This document shows positions 33,945 to 42,651 of a stretch of DNA of 56,919 nucleotides, one piece after another. The DNA is from Rhodospirillaceae bacterium (GTDB taxonomy: Bacteria > Pseudomonadota > Alphaproteobacteria > CACIAM-22H2): NCBI GenBank assembly GCA_027490975.1, contig JAIXXA010000141.1, positions 1 to 56,919 of the forward strand, written 5' to 3'. The notes under the pieces were generated by a model, which did not search any database, was not told where the DNA came from, and saw only the letters and a list, made by a program, of their open reading frames with translations. The position numbers and the translations under genes were made by a program. Position 1 is the stretch's first letter, and each line of letters begins with the position of its first letter.

Positions 33945-34778
33945 ATGTCCAGCCCCAACCTTTCCCTCGACCGCTATTACGACCGCCTGACCCTGTATGC
34001 GCGCCTCGCGCGCTGGCTGGGGGCCGATGCGGGCTATGGCTCCGCCACCGTGCATCGCGCGTTGCGCCCGGCCAAATCCGGCGAGTCTCCGTTCGAGGTC
34101 GTGCATCGTCTGGTCGATGCCGAACTCGGGCCCGCCGCGTTGCGCCGCCTGCTCGATGCGGGCTGCGGTTTGGGCGGGACGAGCCTCTATTTCGCGCGCC
34201 AACGCGGCGTGCATTGCGACGGCATTTCTTTGTCTGCGCACCAGGTGCACGCGGCGACGGAAAATGCGCGCAAGGCCGGGCTCGACGAACGCTGCCGCTT
34301 CCAAGTGGCAAGTTTCGACGGCCCCCTGCCGCCGCTGCGCTACGACGCGGTCGTCGCGATCGAATCGCTCGCGCACGCACCCGATCTAGCCGCCAGCATC
34401 GCCAATCTCGCCAAGAGCCTCGCTCCCGGCGGGCGGCTTGTGGTCGTGGACGACGTCGCAGATCCGGCGGCCGATGCGCGCGACGCAGCCTTGTTCAAAG
34501 CGGGCTGGCAGGTGCCGAGCTTCGTGCCGCACGCAACCTGGCTTGCGGCATTCACGGACGCTGGTTTGCGGGTCGCGTCCGATGTCGATCTCACGGCGCG
34601 TATTGTCCAGCGCAGGGCCTGGCAGCGCGCTGCACTCGTCGGGCTCAACGCTGCCGCGCGCGGTCTCGTTCCGCAGGCGGGTCTGCGCGCAGTGCTTGCC
34701 TCCCATCGCGGCGGCTTGGCGCTCGAGCGGCTTTATGCGCACGGCCAAAGTGCGTATCGGCTGTTTGTGGCGCTATAG
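33945..34778 (+). CDS. Class I SAM-dependent methyltransferase, cyclopropane/tocopherol-type
   Basis: A 277-residue methyltransferase resembling the cyclopropane-fatty-acid and tocopherol methyltransferase group. The SAM motif LLDAGCGLGGTSLYFA is followed by the GISLS strand and AIESLAHAPDL. There are no membrane segments. The start at 33945 (MSSPNLS) has GGAATCCCGGA before it; an ATG six codons upstream is possible. The next gene (DUF3572) begins seven bases later, so these small genes up to hrpB are probably one unit. Substrate unknown. Confidence 0.82.
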   Translation: MSSPNLSLDRYYDRLTLYARLARWLGADAGYGSATVHRALRPAKSGESPFEVVHRLVDAELGPAALRRLLDAGCGLGGTSLYFARQRGVHCDGISLSAHQVHAATENARKAGLDERCRFQVASFDGPLPPLRYDAVVAIESLAHAPDLAASIANLAKSLAPGGRLVVVDDVADPAADARDAALFKAGWQVPSFVPHATWLAAFTDAGLRVASDVDLTARIVQRRAWQRAALVGLNAAARGLVPQAGLRAVLASHRGGLALERLYAHGQSAYRLFVAL

Positions 34779-34785
34779 TCGCGCC

Positions 34786-35079
34786 ATGCCGATTCGCCAG
34801 TCCAAACCGGGGGCCGAAAACGCCGAGGCGATCGCCCTGCAGGCGCTCGCCTGGCTTGCCAGCGAAGAGGACCAACTCGTCCGCTTCATGGGGCTTGCGG
34901 GCCTGTCGATCGACGAATTGCGCGCGCGCGCGGCCGAGCCCGCTTTCTTGGGCGGCGTGCTCGATTTCGTGCTCGAAAACGAAGCGCTGCTCGTGGCTTT
35001 TGCCGAAGCGGCCGGGCTGAAGCCCGAGGCGGTGGCGCGTTTGCGCCGCCAATTGCCCGGAGCCCCGGTATGGGAGTGA
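34786..35079 (+). CDS. DUF3572 protein
   Basis: A 97-residue, wholly helical protein with the DUF3572 pattern: IALQALAWLASEEDQLVRFM, then LRARAAEPAFLGGVLDFVL and an acidic DE-type end. The family is alphaproteobacterial and of unknown function. It overlaps the hrpB start by 10 bases, so the two are co-translated. Confidence 0.85.
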   Translation: MPIRQSKPGAENAEAIALQALAWLASEEDQLVRFMGLAGLSIDELRARAAEPAFLGGVLDFVLENEALLVAFAEAAGLKPEAVARLRRQLPGAPVWE

Positions 35080-37568
35080 CGGCGCCCTTGCCCATCGATG
35101 CTGCGATGGGCGAGTTGCAGGCCGCCCTCGCAGCCCGCTCCAACGTCGTTCTCGAAGCCCCGCCGGGGGCTGGCAAAACCACACGCGTGCCGCTGGCCTT
35201 GCTCGATGCGCCGTGGGTTGCGGGCCGCAAGATCGTGATGCTCGAACCGCGCCGTATTGCCGCGCGCGCGGCCGCCCGGCGCATGGCGTACACGCTCGGC
35301 CAAGCGGTGGGCGAAACCGTCGGCTATCGGGTGCGCATGGACAGCCGCATCGGGCCTGCCACGCGGATCGAGGTCGTCACCGACGGCATTTTCGCGCGCC
35401 GCATCCAGCAGGATCCGGCTCTCGAAGACGTCGCAGTCGTGCTGTTCGACGAATTCCACGAGCGCGGCCTCGAAAGCGACATGGGCCTTGCGCTCGCTCT
35501 CGATGCGCAAGCCAATCTGCGGCCCGATCTGCGGCTGCTTGTGATGTCGGCCACACTCGATGGCGTCGGCGTTGCGCGCATCATGGGCGCGGCGCAGATC
35601 GTGCGCGCCGAGGGCCGTGCCTTTCCGGTTGCCGTCGAATGGCAGCCGCGCCCCGAGATTCGCGATTTGGCCGACGCAACCGCGCGCACGGTGCGCCGTG
35701 CGCTTGCGGCCTGTCCGGGCGACGTGCTGGCCTTCCTGCCGGGAGTGGCCGAAATCCGGCGTGTGGCAGACCGGCTCGACGGGCTCGGCGCTGGCTTCGA
35801 CATTCTGCCGCTCTACGGCGACCTTGCGGCCGAAGCGCAGGACCGTGCGATCCAACCCGCCATTCCGGGGCGGCGCAAGATCGTGCTCGCGACCGCGATC
35901 GCGGAAACGTCGCTCACCATCGACGGCGTCGGCATCGTCGTTGACAGCGGCTTCAAGCGCGCGCCGCGTTTCGATCCGCGCAGCGGCATGTCGCGTCTTG
36001 AAACCGTGCGCGTGAGCCAGGCTTCGGCCGAGCAGCGACGCGGGCGTGCGGGCCGCGTGGGACCCGGCACATGCTGGCGTCTGTGGGGCGAGGCCGAGCA
36101 TCGCCAGCTTGCGCTTTACGACCGGCCGGAGATCGCCGCCGCCGATCTCGCACCCCTCGCGCTCGAGCTTGCGGCCTGGGGCATCGGCGATCCAGCGTTG
36201 CTGGCCCTGCTCGATCCGCCGCCGGCTGCGGCTTTTGCGCAAGCGCAGGCCTTGCTGCGCGAACTTGGCGCGCTCGACGATGCGGACAAAATCACGGCGC
36301 ATGGCCGTGCGATGGCCGAACTTGCCGCACATCCGCGGCTTGCCCACATGATGCTTGCGGCCAAGCGCGCGGAACAAGGGGCGCTTGCGGCCGAGTTGGC
36401 GGCCCTTATCGAAGAGCGCGACATTCTGCGCGGCTGCCGCGAAGCCGATCTGCGGCTGCGGCTCGAGATTCTGGCGCGCGACGCCGACAGCCGCCTGCCG
36501 GCCGGTGCGAGCATCGACAAAGCGGCGGTGGCGCGCGTGCGCGAAGCCGCCCGCGTGTGGCGCAAGCGCTTGGGGATCGGTGCCGCACTCGAGGGCCATG
36601 CGTCGGCCGGCGTCGTGCTTGCCTTTGCGTATCCCGACCGCATCGGCAAACGTCGCGGCGGCACCGCCCCCGGCTATCTGCTGTCGAACGGGCGGGGGGC
36701 AGCGTTTGCGGCGCCCGAAAGCATCGCCGCCGAGGACTGGATCGTTGCGGCCGATCTCGACGGTGCCGCGCGCGAGGCGCGCATCTTTGCGGCCTTGCCG
36801 ACGACCAAGGCCGAAATCGAAGCGGCGTTTGCCGCGCGCATCCGGACCGAGCGCATCGTCGAATGGCAGAAGCACCTGGAGACCGTGGCGGCGGTCGAGC
36901 GACGGCTGCTGGGGGCGATCGTGCTCGACGAGCGCCCGGCGCGCGATCTGGGCGCCGACGAGTTGCGCGCGGCGATGCTCGACGGCGTGCGCGCCATGGG
37001 GCTCGTACGCCTGCCCTGGACCGACGCGTGCCACGGCTTGCGCCAGCGCGTGGCCTTTCTGCGCCGCCTCGACGAAGCGACGTGGCCCGATCTTTCCGAC
37101 GCTGCATTGCTGGCAACGCTCGACGACTGGCTCGGCCCGCATCTGGGCAAGGCGTCGCGCGCGAGCCATCTGGCCGACATCGATCTCTACGAGGCGCTGC
37201 AGTCGAAGCTCGACTGGCAGTTGCGCAAGCGGCTCGAGGCCCACGCCCCAACCCATTGGCAGGTGCCGACCGGCAACCGGCTCGCACTCGACTATTCGGC
37301 AGAGGTGCCGGTCCTCGCCGTGCGACTCCAGGAGATGTTCGGCTGCCGCGAAACGCCGCGCCTGGCTGACGGCAAGGTGCCCGTGTTGCTGCATTTGCTG
37401 AGCCCCGCGCGGCGTCCCGTACAGGTGACCAAGGATCTCGCCGGCTTCTGGGCGGGCAGCTACAAAGACGTCAAACGCGATCTCAAAGGCCAATATCCCA
37501 AACATGTCTGGCCCGACGATCCGCTGGCGGCAATGCCGACCGCCCGCGCCAAGCCGCGAGGGACTTGA
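35070..37568 (+). CDS. hrpB: ATP-dependent RNA helicase HrpB
   Basis: An 832-residue DEAH-box helicase of the HrpB type, standard length. Motif I is APPGAGKTTRVP (GAGKT 33-37), motif II DEFHE, motif III SATLDG, motif V ATAIAETSLTIDGV, and motif VI QRRGRAGR. The C-terminal HrpB domain follows with the conserved end DDPLAAMPTARAKPR. The E. coli protein is dispensable with an unclear role. The gene sits in a co-directional run between DUF3572 and a conserved protein. Confidence 0.96.
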   Translation: MGVTAPLPIDAAMGELQAALAARSNVVLEAPPGAGKTTRVPLALLDAPWVAGRKIVMLEPRRIAARAAARRMAYTLGQAVGETVGYRVRMDSRIGPATRIEVVTDGIFARRIQQDPALEDVAVVLFDEFHERGLESDMGLALALDAQANLRPDLRLLVMSATLDGVGVARIMGAAQIVRAEGRAFPVAVEWQPRPEIRDLADATARTVRRALAACPGDVLAFLPGVAEIRRVADRLDGLGAGFDILPLYGDLAAEAQDRAIQPAIPGRRKIVLATAIAETSLTIDGVGIVVDSGFKRAPRFDPRSGMSRLETVRVSQASAEQRRGRAGRVGPGTCWRLWGEAEHRQLALYDRPEIAAADLAPLALELAAWGIGDPALLALLDPPPAAAFAQAQALLRELGALDDADKITAHGRAMAELAAHPRLAHMMLAAKRAEQGALAAELAALIEERDILRGCREADLRLRLEILARDADSRLPAGASIDKAAVARVREAARVWRKRLGIGAALEGHASAGVVLAFAYPDRIGKRRGGTAPGYLLSNGRGAAFAAPESIAAEDWIVAADLDGAAREARIFAALPTTKAEIEAAFAARIRTERIVEWQKHLETVAAVERRLLGAIVLDERPARDLGADELRAAMLDGVRAMGLVRLPWTDACHGLRQRVAFLRRLDEATWPDLSDAALLATLDDWLGPHLGKASRASHLADIDLYEALQSKLDWQLRKRLEAHAPTHWQVPTGNRLALDYSAEVPVLAVRLQEMFGCRETPRLADGKVPVLLHLLSPARRPVQVTKDLAGFWAGSYKDVKRDLKGQYPKHVWPDDPLAAMPTARAKPRGT

Positions 37569-38359
37569 TGCTCGCTGAAATGCTGCTCTATCGCTGCGTG
37601 CGCACGGAAAAATGGGTCGAGCGCATCGGCTATCGCGCGGGTGCGGTGCGGCTGTGGTCGCGCCACGGGCGCTGCGAGCGCCTGTGGGCGCCGCATCTCG
37701 CCAACACGCGCGACTTCGTGGCCGCTGCGGCCGATGCCTCGCCCGGACGGCGCACGGCCCTCGTGTTCGGCTCCGGCCTTTTGGCGGATCTGCCGCTTGC
37801 GCATCTTGCAGACCGCTTCGCGCGCGTCGATCTCGTGGACATCGTGCACCTGCCGACGGTGCGCTGGCGCACGCGGCGCTATCCCAATGTGCGCCACATC
37901 GTCGGCGATCTCACGGGCGTCGGGGCTGGGCTCGTGGCAGGCGATCTGCCCGAGCCGCATTCGGACTTCGGGCTCGACGACAAAAGTGTGGATTTCGTGG
38001 TTTCGCTCAATCTGGTTTCGCAGCTGCCGCTCGCGGCGGCCGACTGGCTCGAAGAAAAGCGGGGCTGGAGCGAAAGCCTGCGCGACGCCTATGCCGCACG
38101 CATCGTCGAGGCCCATCTTTCGCATCTGCGCCGCTTTGCGGCGCCGGTGTGTCTCGTCGGCGACGCCGAGCGCCGGTTTTTCGACCGCAACGGTGTCGAG
38201 ACCGAGCGGCAGGACGCGTGGTTCGGCGTGGTGCCGCCGCCTGCCGACGCGGCGTGGGACTGGGACCTCGCGCCGCTCGGCGAAATCTCGCGCGACTATT
38301 CGGTGCGCAACCGCGTCGTCGCCATTCGAGAGCTGCGCGACTCGATGCGAATCGCGTAG
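37568..38359 (+). CDS. Conserved protein of unknown function, SAM-like Rossmann features
   Basis: A 263-residue cytosolic protein starting in the hrpB stop (TGATG). I do not recognise the family. Residues 60-100 look like a nucleotide- or SAM-binding Rossmann unit: TALVFGSGLLADLPL, then FARVDLVDIVHLPTVRW, then VRHIVGDLTG. A later SVDFVVSLNLVSQLP resembles the post-motif strand of methyltransferases. It could be an unusual methyltransferase. The codon use matches its neighbours. Confidence 0.7.
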   Translation: MLAEMLLYRCVRTEKWVERIGYRAGAVRLWSRHGRCERLWAPHLANTRDFVAAAADASPGRRTALVFGSGLLADLPLAHLADRFARVDLVDIVHLPTVRWRTRRYPNVRHIVGDLTGVGAGLVAGDLPEPHSDFGLDDKSVDFVVSLNLVSQLPLAAADWLEEKRGWSESLRDAYAARIVEAHLSHLRRFAAPVCLVGDAERRFFDRNGVETERQDAWFGVVPPPADAAWDWDLAPLGEISRDYSVRNRVVAIRELRDSMRIA

Positions 38360-38406
38360 AATCGGCGTATCGTGTTTTGATCGCGCAAAGGCGGAGTGCA
38401 GGGGCG

Positions 38407-39015
38407 ATGGCCGGTCTGGCTCGGATTCTCGTGGTGATTCTGCTTGGGCTCTGGGCGCTACCGGCGTCGGCGCAGGATATGCGCAGCGCCGCGGACGCGC
38501 TGAAGCGCGGGCAGTGGGCGTTGGCTCTGCAGATCCTCGCGCCGTTGGCCGAGGCGGAAAACGCCGATGCGCAATACGCGCTCGGAACGCTCTATGCCAA
38601 CGGCGACGGTGTTGCCCCCAACATGGCGCGCGCCGAGCAGCTCTGGCGCCAGGCCGCCCAGAAGGGCCATGCGCGCGCGCGCGAGCAATTGGCGTTTCTG
38701 CGCGCAACGGGCGCGCCGCCCGCAACGGCGGCGGCTTCATCCAGCAATCCGGCCGGCGGTCCCGAGCAGTGGCGGGTGCAGATCGCAACCGTGTCCACGC
38801 CGGAGTCCGCGCAGCGCGAATTCCGCCGATTGACGCGCCAATACGGCGAGATACTGGCGGGTACCGATCTTGTCGCACCGCTTTTCACCCTGCCGGACGG
38901 CGGCCAAGTGGTGCGTGTGCAGGCAGGTCCTGTGAGCGAAGAGCGCGCGCGCGACATCTGCGCGAAGCTGCGCGACATGAATGCGGGCTGCCGCGTCATT
39001 CGTCCGGAAGGCTGA
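38407..39015 (+). CDS. Secreted SPOR-domain protein with Sel1-like repeats
   Basis: A 202-residue protein with a cleavable signal (LLGLWALPASAQD, cleavage after about Ala22). Residues 30-100 form two Sel1-like TPR repeats (ADAQYALGTLYANGDGV, ARAREQLAFLRA). A low-complexity linker follows, then a C-terminal SPOR domain (about 120-200) of the type that binds denuded peptidoglycan at the septum. It probably acts in the periplasm in cell-wall or division processes. The start at 38407 excludes a longer frame that only shadows the previous gene. Confidence 0.82.
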   Translation: MAGLARILVVILLGLWALPASAQDMRSAADALKRGQWALALQILAPLAEAENADAQYALGTLYANGDGVAPNMARAEQLWRQAAQKGHARAREQLAFLRATGAPPATAAASSSNPAGGPEQWRVQIATVSTPESAQREFRRLTRQYGEILAGTDLVAPLFTLPDGGQVVRVQAGPVSEERARDICAKLRDMNAGCRVIRPEG

Positions 39016-39065
39016 GCGGACGTTCTAGCCCAACGCCTTGGCCCGACTGCTTATTGGACGCGAAC

Positions 39066-39299
39066 TCAATTCGCCGTTTCGGGCATCGGAGCCCGGCGGA
39101 ACATTTCCGGGTTCATCAGCGCTGCGAACGAGAAGGTGCGCTGGATCGACGTATTGTCGAGCCGCCGCAAACGCGCATGCGGAATCTTGTTGGGATCCTG
39201 GAAAACCATTTCGATTTCCCAGTTGTGGGTTTCGCGGCCGATCGTGGTGAAGCGATCGCCGACTTTGAACCCGTCGCTCTTGTTGCGAAACATGGACAT
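39066..39299 (-). CDS. Small conserved-type protein of unknown function
   Basis: A 77-residue soluble protein, not recognised. The sequence is less alanine-rich than its shadows, with a plausible beta-rich start (FKVGDRFTTIGRETHNWEIEMVF) and an RxxRLRRLDN segment, so it is probably real. It is divergent from the pel operon, separated by 221 bases that hold the pel promoter region. No clear ribosome site is seen before the ATG. Confidence 0.6.
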   Translation of the reverse strand: MSMFRNKSDGFKVGDRFTTIGRETHNWEIEMVFQDPNKIPHARLRRLDNTSIQRTFSFAALMNPEMFRRAPMPETAN

Positions 39300-39432
39300 T
39301 TTTTGTATCGCCTAACTGCTGGAGGGCAACCTTAGTCGCTTGGCGTCGCCGCGTAAAGCGTCGCGCAAGGCCCGCAATATTTGGTGTTTTTGCATTTTGC
39401 AAATGGCGTTGCCGAAGCCATCTTCGCGACAT

Positions 39433-39474
39433 TTGACAGAGCGAAAAATGATAGAATCTTCTTCGATTCGAAGA
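39433..39474 (+). promoter_or_regulatory. Candidate promoter and operator of the pel operon
   Basis: A perfect TTGACA is at 39433-39438. Downstream are TAGAAT (39452-39457, spacing only 13) and AATCTT (39455-39460, spacing 16). A perfect 15-base palindrome TCTTCGA-T-TCGAAGA (39460-39474) starts at the last base of AATCTT and lies 47-61 bases before the first ATG. A second inverted repeat TTTGCA-TTT-TGCAAA is at 39389-39403. A repressor or activator site is likely but its protein is unknown. Confidence 0.4.
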
Positions 39475-39520
39475 TCGATTCGCAGGTCAATTCGGCCACC
39501 GTTTTGAGGCGCTGGTACAG

Positions 39521-40387
39521 ATGCTTGCAGAGGCTTTGGGGCTTCGCGCTATTGCTGCATTGTGTGGGGTTCTATTTGTGTTTTCGACGCTGCTTGGCTT
39601 TGCGCGCGCGCAGCCGCCATCCTTCCGGTGGGCGGTTTACTACGCCGATGCGGCACCGCCCGAGGCGTTTGCTCACTTCGACATGGTAGTCTTCGACAGC
39701 GATCGGCATCCCGATCTCGGGCCGTTACGCGCGCGCAAGACGCTCGCGATCGGCTATCTGAGTTTGGGCGAGGTGCACCGCACGCGCAGCTATTTCGACG
39801 AAGTCGCACGGCAGGGGCTGCTGCTCGAAGAGAATCCGACATGGCAAGGTGCGTTTGCGGTCGACATCCGCGACAAGCGCTGGCACGCGCGCATCCTCGA
39901 CGAACTCGTGCCCGCCATCCTCGCGCGCGGGTTCGACGGCGTGTTTCTCGATACTGTCGATACCGGCACTGATCTCGAACGGCGCGACCGCGTGCGCTTC
40001 GCCGGTGCCACACTTGCCACGATCGAACTCGTGCGCGCGATCAAGCGCCGCTATCCGTCGGCCATCGTCGTTCTCAATCGCGGCTACGACATTCTGCCTG
40101 CCGTCGAAAATTCGGTCGACATGGTGCTCGCCGAATCGCTGGTCACGGCCTGGGATTTCGGGAACAGCCGCGCGCGCCTCGCACCCGCCCCCCAGCACGA
40201 GGCCGAAAGCGCCATGCTGCGGGAGGCGGCGCGCCGCAATCCGAAATTGAAGCTGCTGGCCCTTGAGTATTGGCCGCCCGAAGACGGCGCCATGCTCAAA
40301 GAGATCTACGCGAAAGTGCGCGCATTGGGCTTTGCGCCGTATGTCGCGACCGTCGCCCTCGACCGCGTGGTGCCCGAACCGCGATGA
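39521..40387 (+). CDS. pelA1: PelA N-terminal half: GH114-type alpha-1,4-galactosaminidase
   Basis: A 288-residue secreted protein equal to the hydrolase domain of PelA. Residues 1-30 are a signal sequence (LLGFARA). The (beta/alpha)8 GH114 domain follows, with FDGVFLDTVDT (Asp144, Asp147) and VDMVLAES (Glu205), matching the catalytic Asp/Glu pair of PelA hydrolase. In Pseudomonas aeruginosa one PelA chain of about 950 residues contains this domain and the deacetylase. Here it stops and the deacetylase half starts in an ATGA overlap. It would trim or process the GalNAc-rich Pel polymer in the periplasm. First gene of the operon. Confidence 0.9.
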   Translation: MLAEALGLRAIAALCGVLFVFSTLLGFARAQPPSFRWAVYYADAAPPEAFAHFDMVVFDSDRHPDLGPLRARKTLAIGYLSLGEVHRTRSYFDEVARQGLLLEENPTWQGAFAVDIRDKRWHARILDELVPAILARGFDGVFLDTVDTGTDLERRDRVRFAGATLATIELVRAIKRRYPSAIVVLNRGYDILPAVENSVDMVLAESLVTAWDFGNSRARLAPAPQHEAESAMLREAARRNPKLKLLALEYWPPEDGAMLKEIYAKVRALGFAPYVATVALDRVVPEPR

Positions 40388-42651
40388 TACGGGTTCTTGC
40401 ATATGCCCTCGTGTTGGCTTTCGTCGGCACGGCCTGCGCGCTCGCCCAGGCCCCGGCCCAGAGCGTGCCGCGCCGCGTGCTGGTACTGTGGGATTCGACG
40501 TCGGTATCGTCGCCGACATGGCGCGCCAGCTTCGCGCATTCGATGCTCGAGATGCCGCTCAATCGGCTGGGCTACATCGCCGAGCCGCTTGACGTCGCCA
40601 AGAAACTGCCCGATCCGGCGGGCTTTGCCGATGCGCACGCGGTCGTGGCGTGGCTCGAAACCGACAGCGTGTCGGACCCGGCCGACATTCTGGCTTTCCT
40701 CGACCGCGCGACGCAGGCGGGCATGCGCTTCGTGCTGGTCGGCGAGCCGGGATTTCTGCGCGCGCGCAGCGGCGTCGGCGGCGTGTCGCTTGCGGCCGCA
40801 AACGCGGTCTTCGAGCGTGCGGGCTTCCGGCTGCTCGACGAGTTCGTGCGCCTCACCTTCGACGTCGAGGCCGAGCCGCGCGTGCCGGGACTGGTCGAAT
40901 ACGAGCGCGCCCTCGATCCGCCGCTCACACCGTTTGCCGTGTGGCGGCCGAGCGATCCCGCCACGGTCTCGGCCCTCGTCTTGCGGAGGCGCGACCGGCC
41001 CGAGACCGAGAGCCATGTCGTGATGGTCGGCAAGCAAGGCGGGCTTGCGGCTTTCGGCTATTCGCATTTCTTCGAGCCCGAACTGCGGCGGCGCCAATGG
41101 CGCATCGACCCGATCGCGTTCCTGACACGCGCGCTGGGCGCAAGCGAAGCGCCGATCCCAGACGTGACCACGCTCGTCGGGCGGCGCATATACTTCAGCC
41201 ATATCGACGGCGACGGTTGGCGCAACGTGACCGAAATCCAGCCCGGCCGTCGCTTGCGCAAACTGTCGGCCGAAGTCGTTCTGGAAGAAGCGATCGCCCC
41301 GTTCCCGGATCTGCCGGTGACGATGGCGCCGATTGTGGCGGACCTGCACCCCGATTGGTGCGGCACGCCAGAAGGGCGCGCGATAGCGCGGCGCATCTTC
41401 GCATTGCCGCAGGTCGAAGCCGGCAGCCATACCTGGACGCATCCATTCGACTGGCCGTTTTTCGAGCGGCCCGACGCCGAAGCGCTCGAGCGCGCGATCG
41501 CGTCGCGCTATCCGGGCTGCCAGGACAATCCAGGCTGGTTCGCCAACATGGTCACGCGCGTGCGCGGTCGCCTGCAGGGAAACACGGAGGCCAAAAAGCG
41601 CGCGGCCGAATTCGACGGCCAATACGGCGCGGCCGGCGCCTACAACACGCCGCGCGCCTACGCGGGCAAGCCCTACGCGCTCGCCGACGAGATCGGCGGG
41701 GCCGCCGCCTACATACAGACGCTGCTGCCGCCGGGCAAAACGATCGGCCTCGTGCAATGGTCGGGCAACACGGCGCCGGGCGAAGCGGCGCTTGCGGCGG
41801 CGGCCCAGGCAGGCTTGCGCAACATCAACGGCGGCGACACGCGCTTCGATGCCGAGTTCAACTCGCTGTCGTACGTCGCCCCCATCGGCCGGCGCGTGGG
41901 CGCGCATTGGCAGATCTACGCGGCCGCCTCGAACGAAAACACATACACCGATCTGTGGAGCGACCGCTTCTTCGGCTTCCGCGATTTGGTCCAGACCATC
42001 GCCAACACAGGTGCGCCGCGCCGCCTTGCGCCGGTCAATGTCTACTACCACGTCTATTCGGGCGAAAAGGACGCCGCCCTGCAAGCGCTGCTCGGCAACC
42101 TTGCCTATGTGCGCGGGCTCGAAGTCGCGCCGATTTTCGCAAGCCACTACGCGGCGATCGCCGAGGGTTTCTACGGCGCGCGCATCGTCGCATTGGGCGA
42201 TCGGGCCTGGCGGATCGAAGATCGCGGCGCTTTGCAGACGGTGCGCTTCGATCCGCCGTTCGACGAAGCGGCCGTCGATTTCGCGCGCGCGCGCGGCGTG
42301 CTCGGCTTCCGGCGCGATGCGGGCGCACTCTATGTGGCGCTCGATCCGGCCGAGGCGTCGCCGGTCGTGGCGCTCGCTTCGGCGGGGGCGGTCGGCGCGG
42401 TCTATCTGATCGACTCGCGCTGGCCCGTGCGCGGTCTCAAGCGCGAGGCCGCGCGCTTCGAATTCGCCGCCGAAGGTTTCGGGGCGGGTACCATGCGCTG
42501 GCGCGTGGCGCCCGATGCGCGCTATGCGCTTGCAGTCGACGGCACGGAGATGGGCGAGGTGCGCGCCGATGCGGGCGGCACGCTCGCTTTGTCGCTGCCG
42601 CGCGCCGACGGGCGGCGCGTGGCGGTGCGCTTGCGGCGGGTGCAATCGTGA
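40384..42651 (+). CDS. pelA2: PelA C-terminal half: deacetylase protein
   Basis: A 755-residue protein with its own signal sequence (LAFVGTACALAQA). Residues 30-130 resemble the PelA middle Rossmann-like domain. The deacetylase domain follows: SHIDGDGW (Asp275, Asp277) and GSHTWTHP (His349, His353), the metal-binding Asp-His-His set of the CE4-like fold. The final 200 residues are a beta-rich domain, as in PelA. It would remove acetyl groups from GalNAc units to give the cationic polymer. The ATGA overlap and separate signal argue that the split is genuine and not a frameshift. Confidence 0.9.
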   Translation: MIRVLAYALVLAFVGTACALAQAPAQSVPRRVLVLWDSTSVSSPTWRASFAHSMLEMPLNRLGYIAEPLDVAKKLPDPAGFADAHAVVAWLETDSVSDPADILAFLDRATQAGMRFVLVGEPGFLRARSGVGGVSLAAANAVFERAGFRLLDEFVRLTFDVEAEPRVPGLVEYERALDPPLTPFAVWRPSDPATVSALVLRRRDRPETESHVVMVGKQGGLAAFGYSHFFEPELRRRQWRIDPIAFLTRALGASEAPIPDVTTLVGRRIYFSHIDGDGWRNVTEIQPGRRLRKLSAEVVLEEAIAPFPDLPVTMAPIVADLHPDWCGTPEGRAIARRIFALPQVEAGSHTWTHPFDWPFFERPDAEALERAIASRYPGCQDNPGWFANMVTRVRGRLQGNTEAKKRAAEFDGQYGAAGAYNTPRAYAGKPYALADEIGGAAAYIQTLLPPGKTIGLVQWSGNTAPGEAALAAAAQAGLRNINGGDTRFDAEFNSLSYVAPIGRRVGAHWQIYAAASNENTYTDLWSDRFFGFRDLVQTIANTGAPRRLAPVNVYYHVYSGEKDAALQALLGNLAYVRGLEVAPIFASHYAAIAEGFYGARIVALGDRAWRIEDRGALQTVRFDPPFDEAAVDFARARGVLGFRRDAGALYVALDPAEASPVVALASAGAVGAVYLIDSRWPVRGLKREAARFEFAAEGFGAGTMRWRVAPDARYALAVDGTEMGEVRADAGGTLALSLPRADGRRVAVRLRRVQS

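Noticed and set aside
34773..37505. A 910-codon open frame antisense to hrpB
   Set aside because: HrpB carries all helicase motifs on the other strand; the antisense translation has no recognisable domain.
40384..40387. Frameshift explaining the split PelA
   Set aside because: The second half has its own ATG in an ATGA overlap and its own signal sequence, and no remnant linker is seen in either frame. The same holds for the PelB split at 45791, which begins with GTG and a signal sequence.
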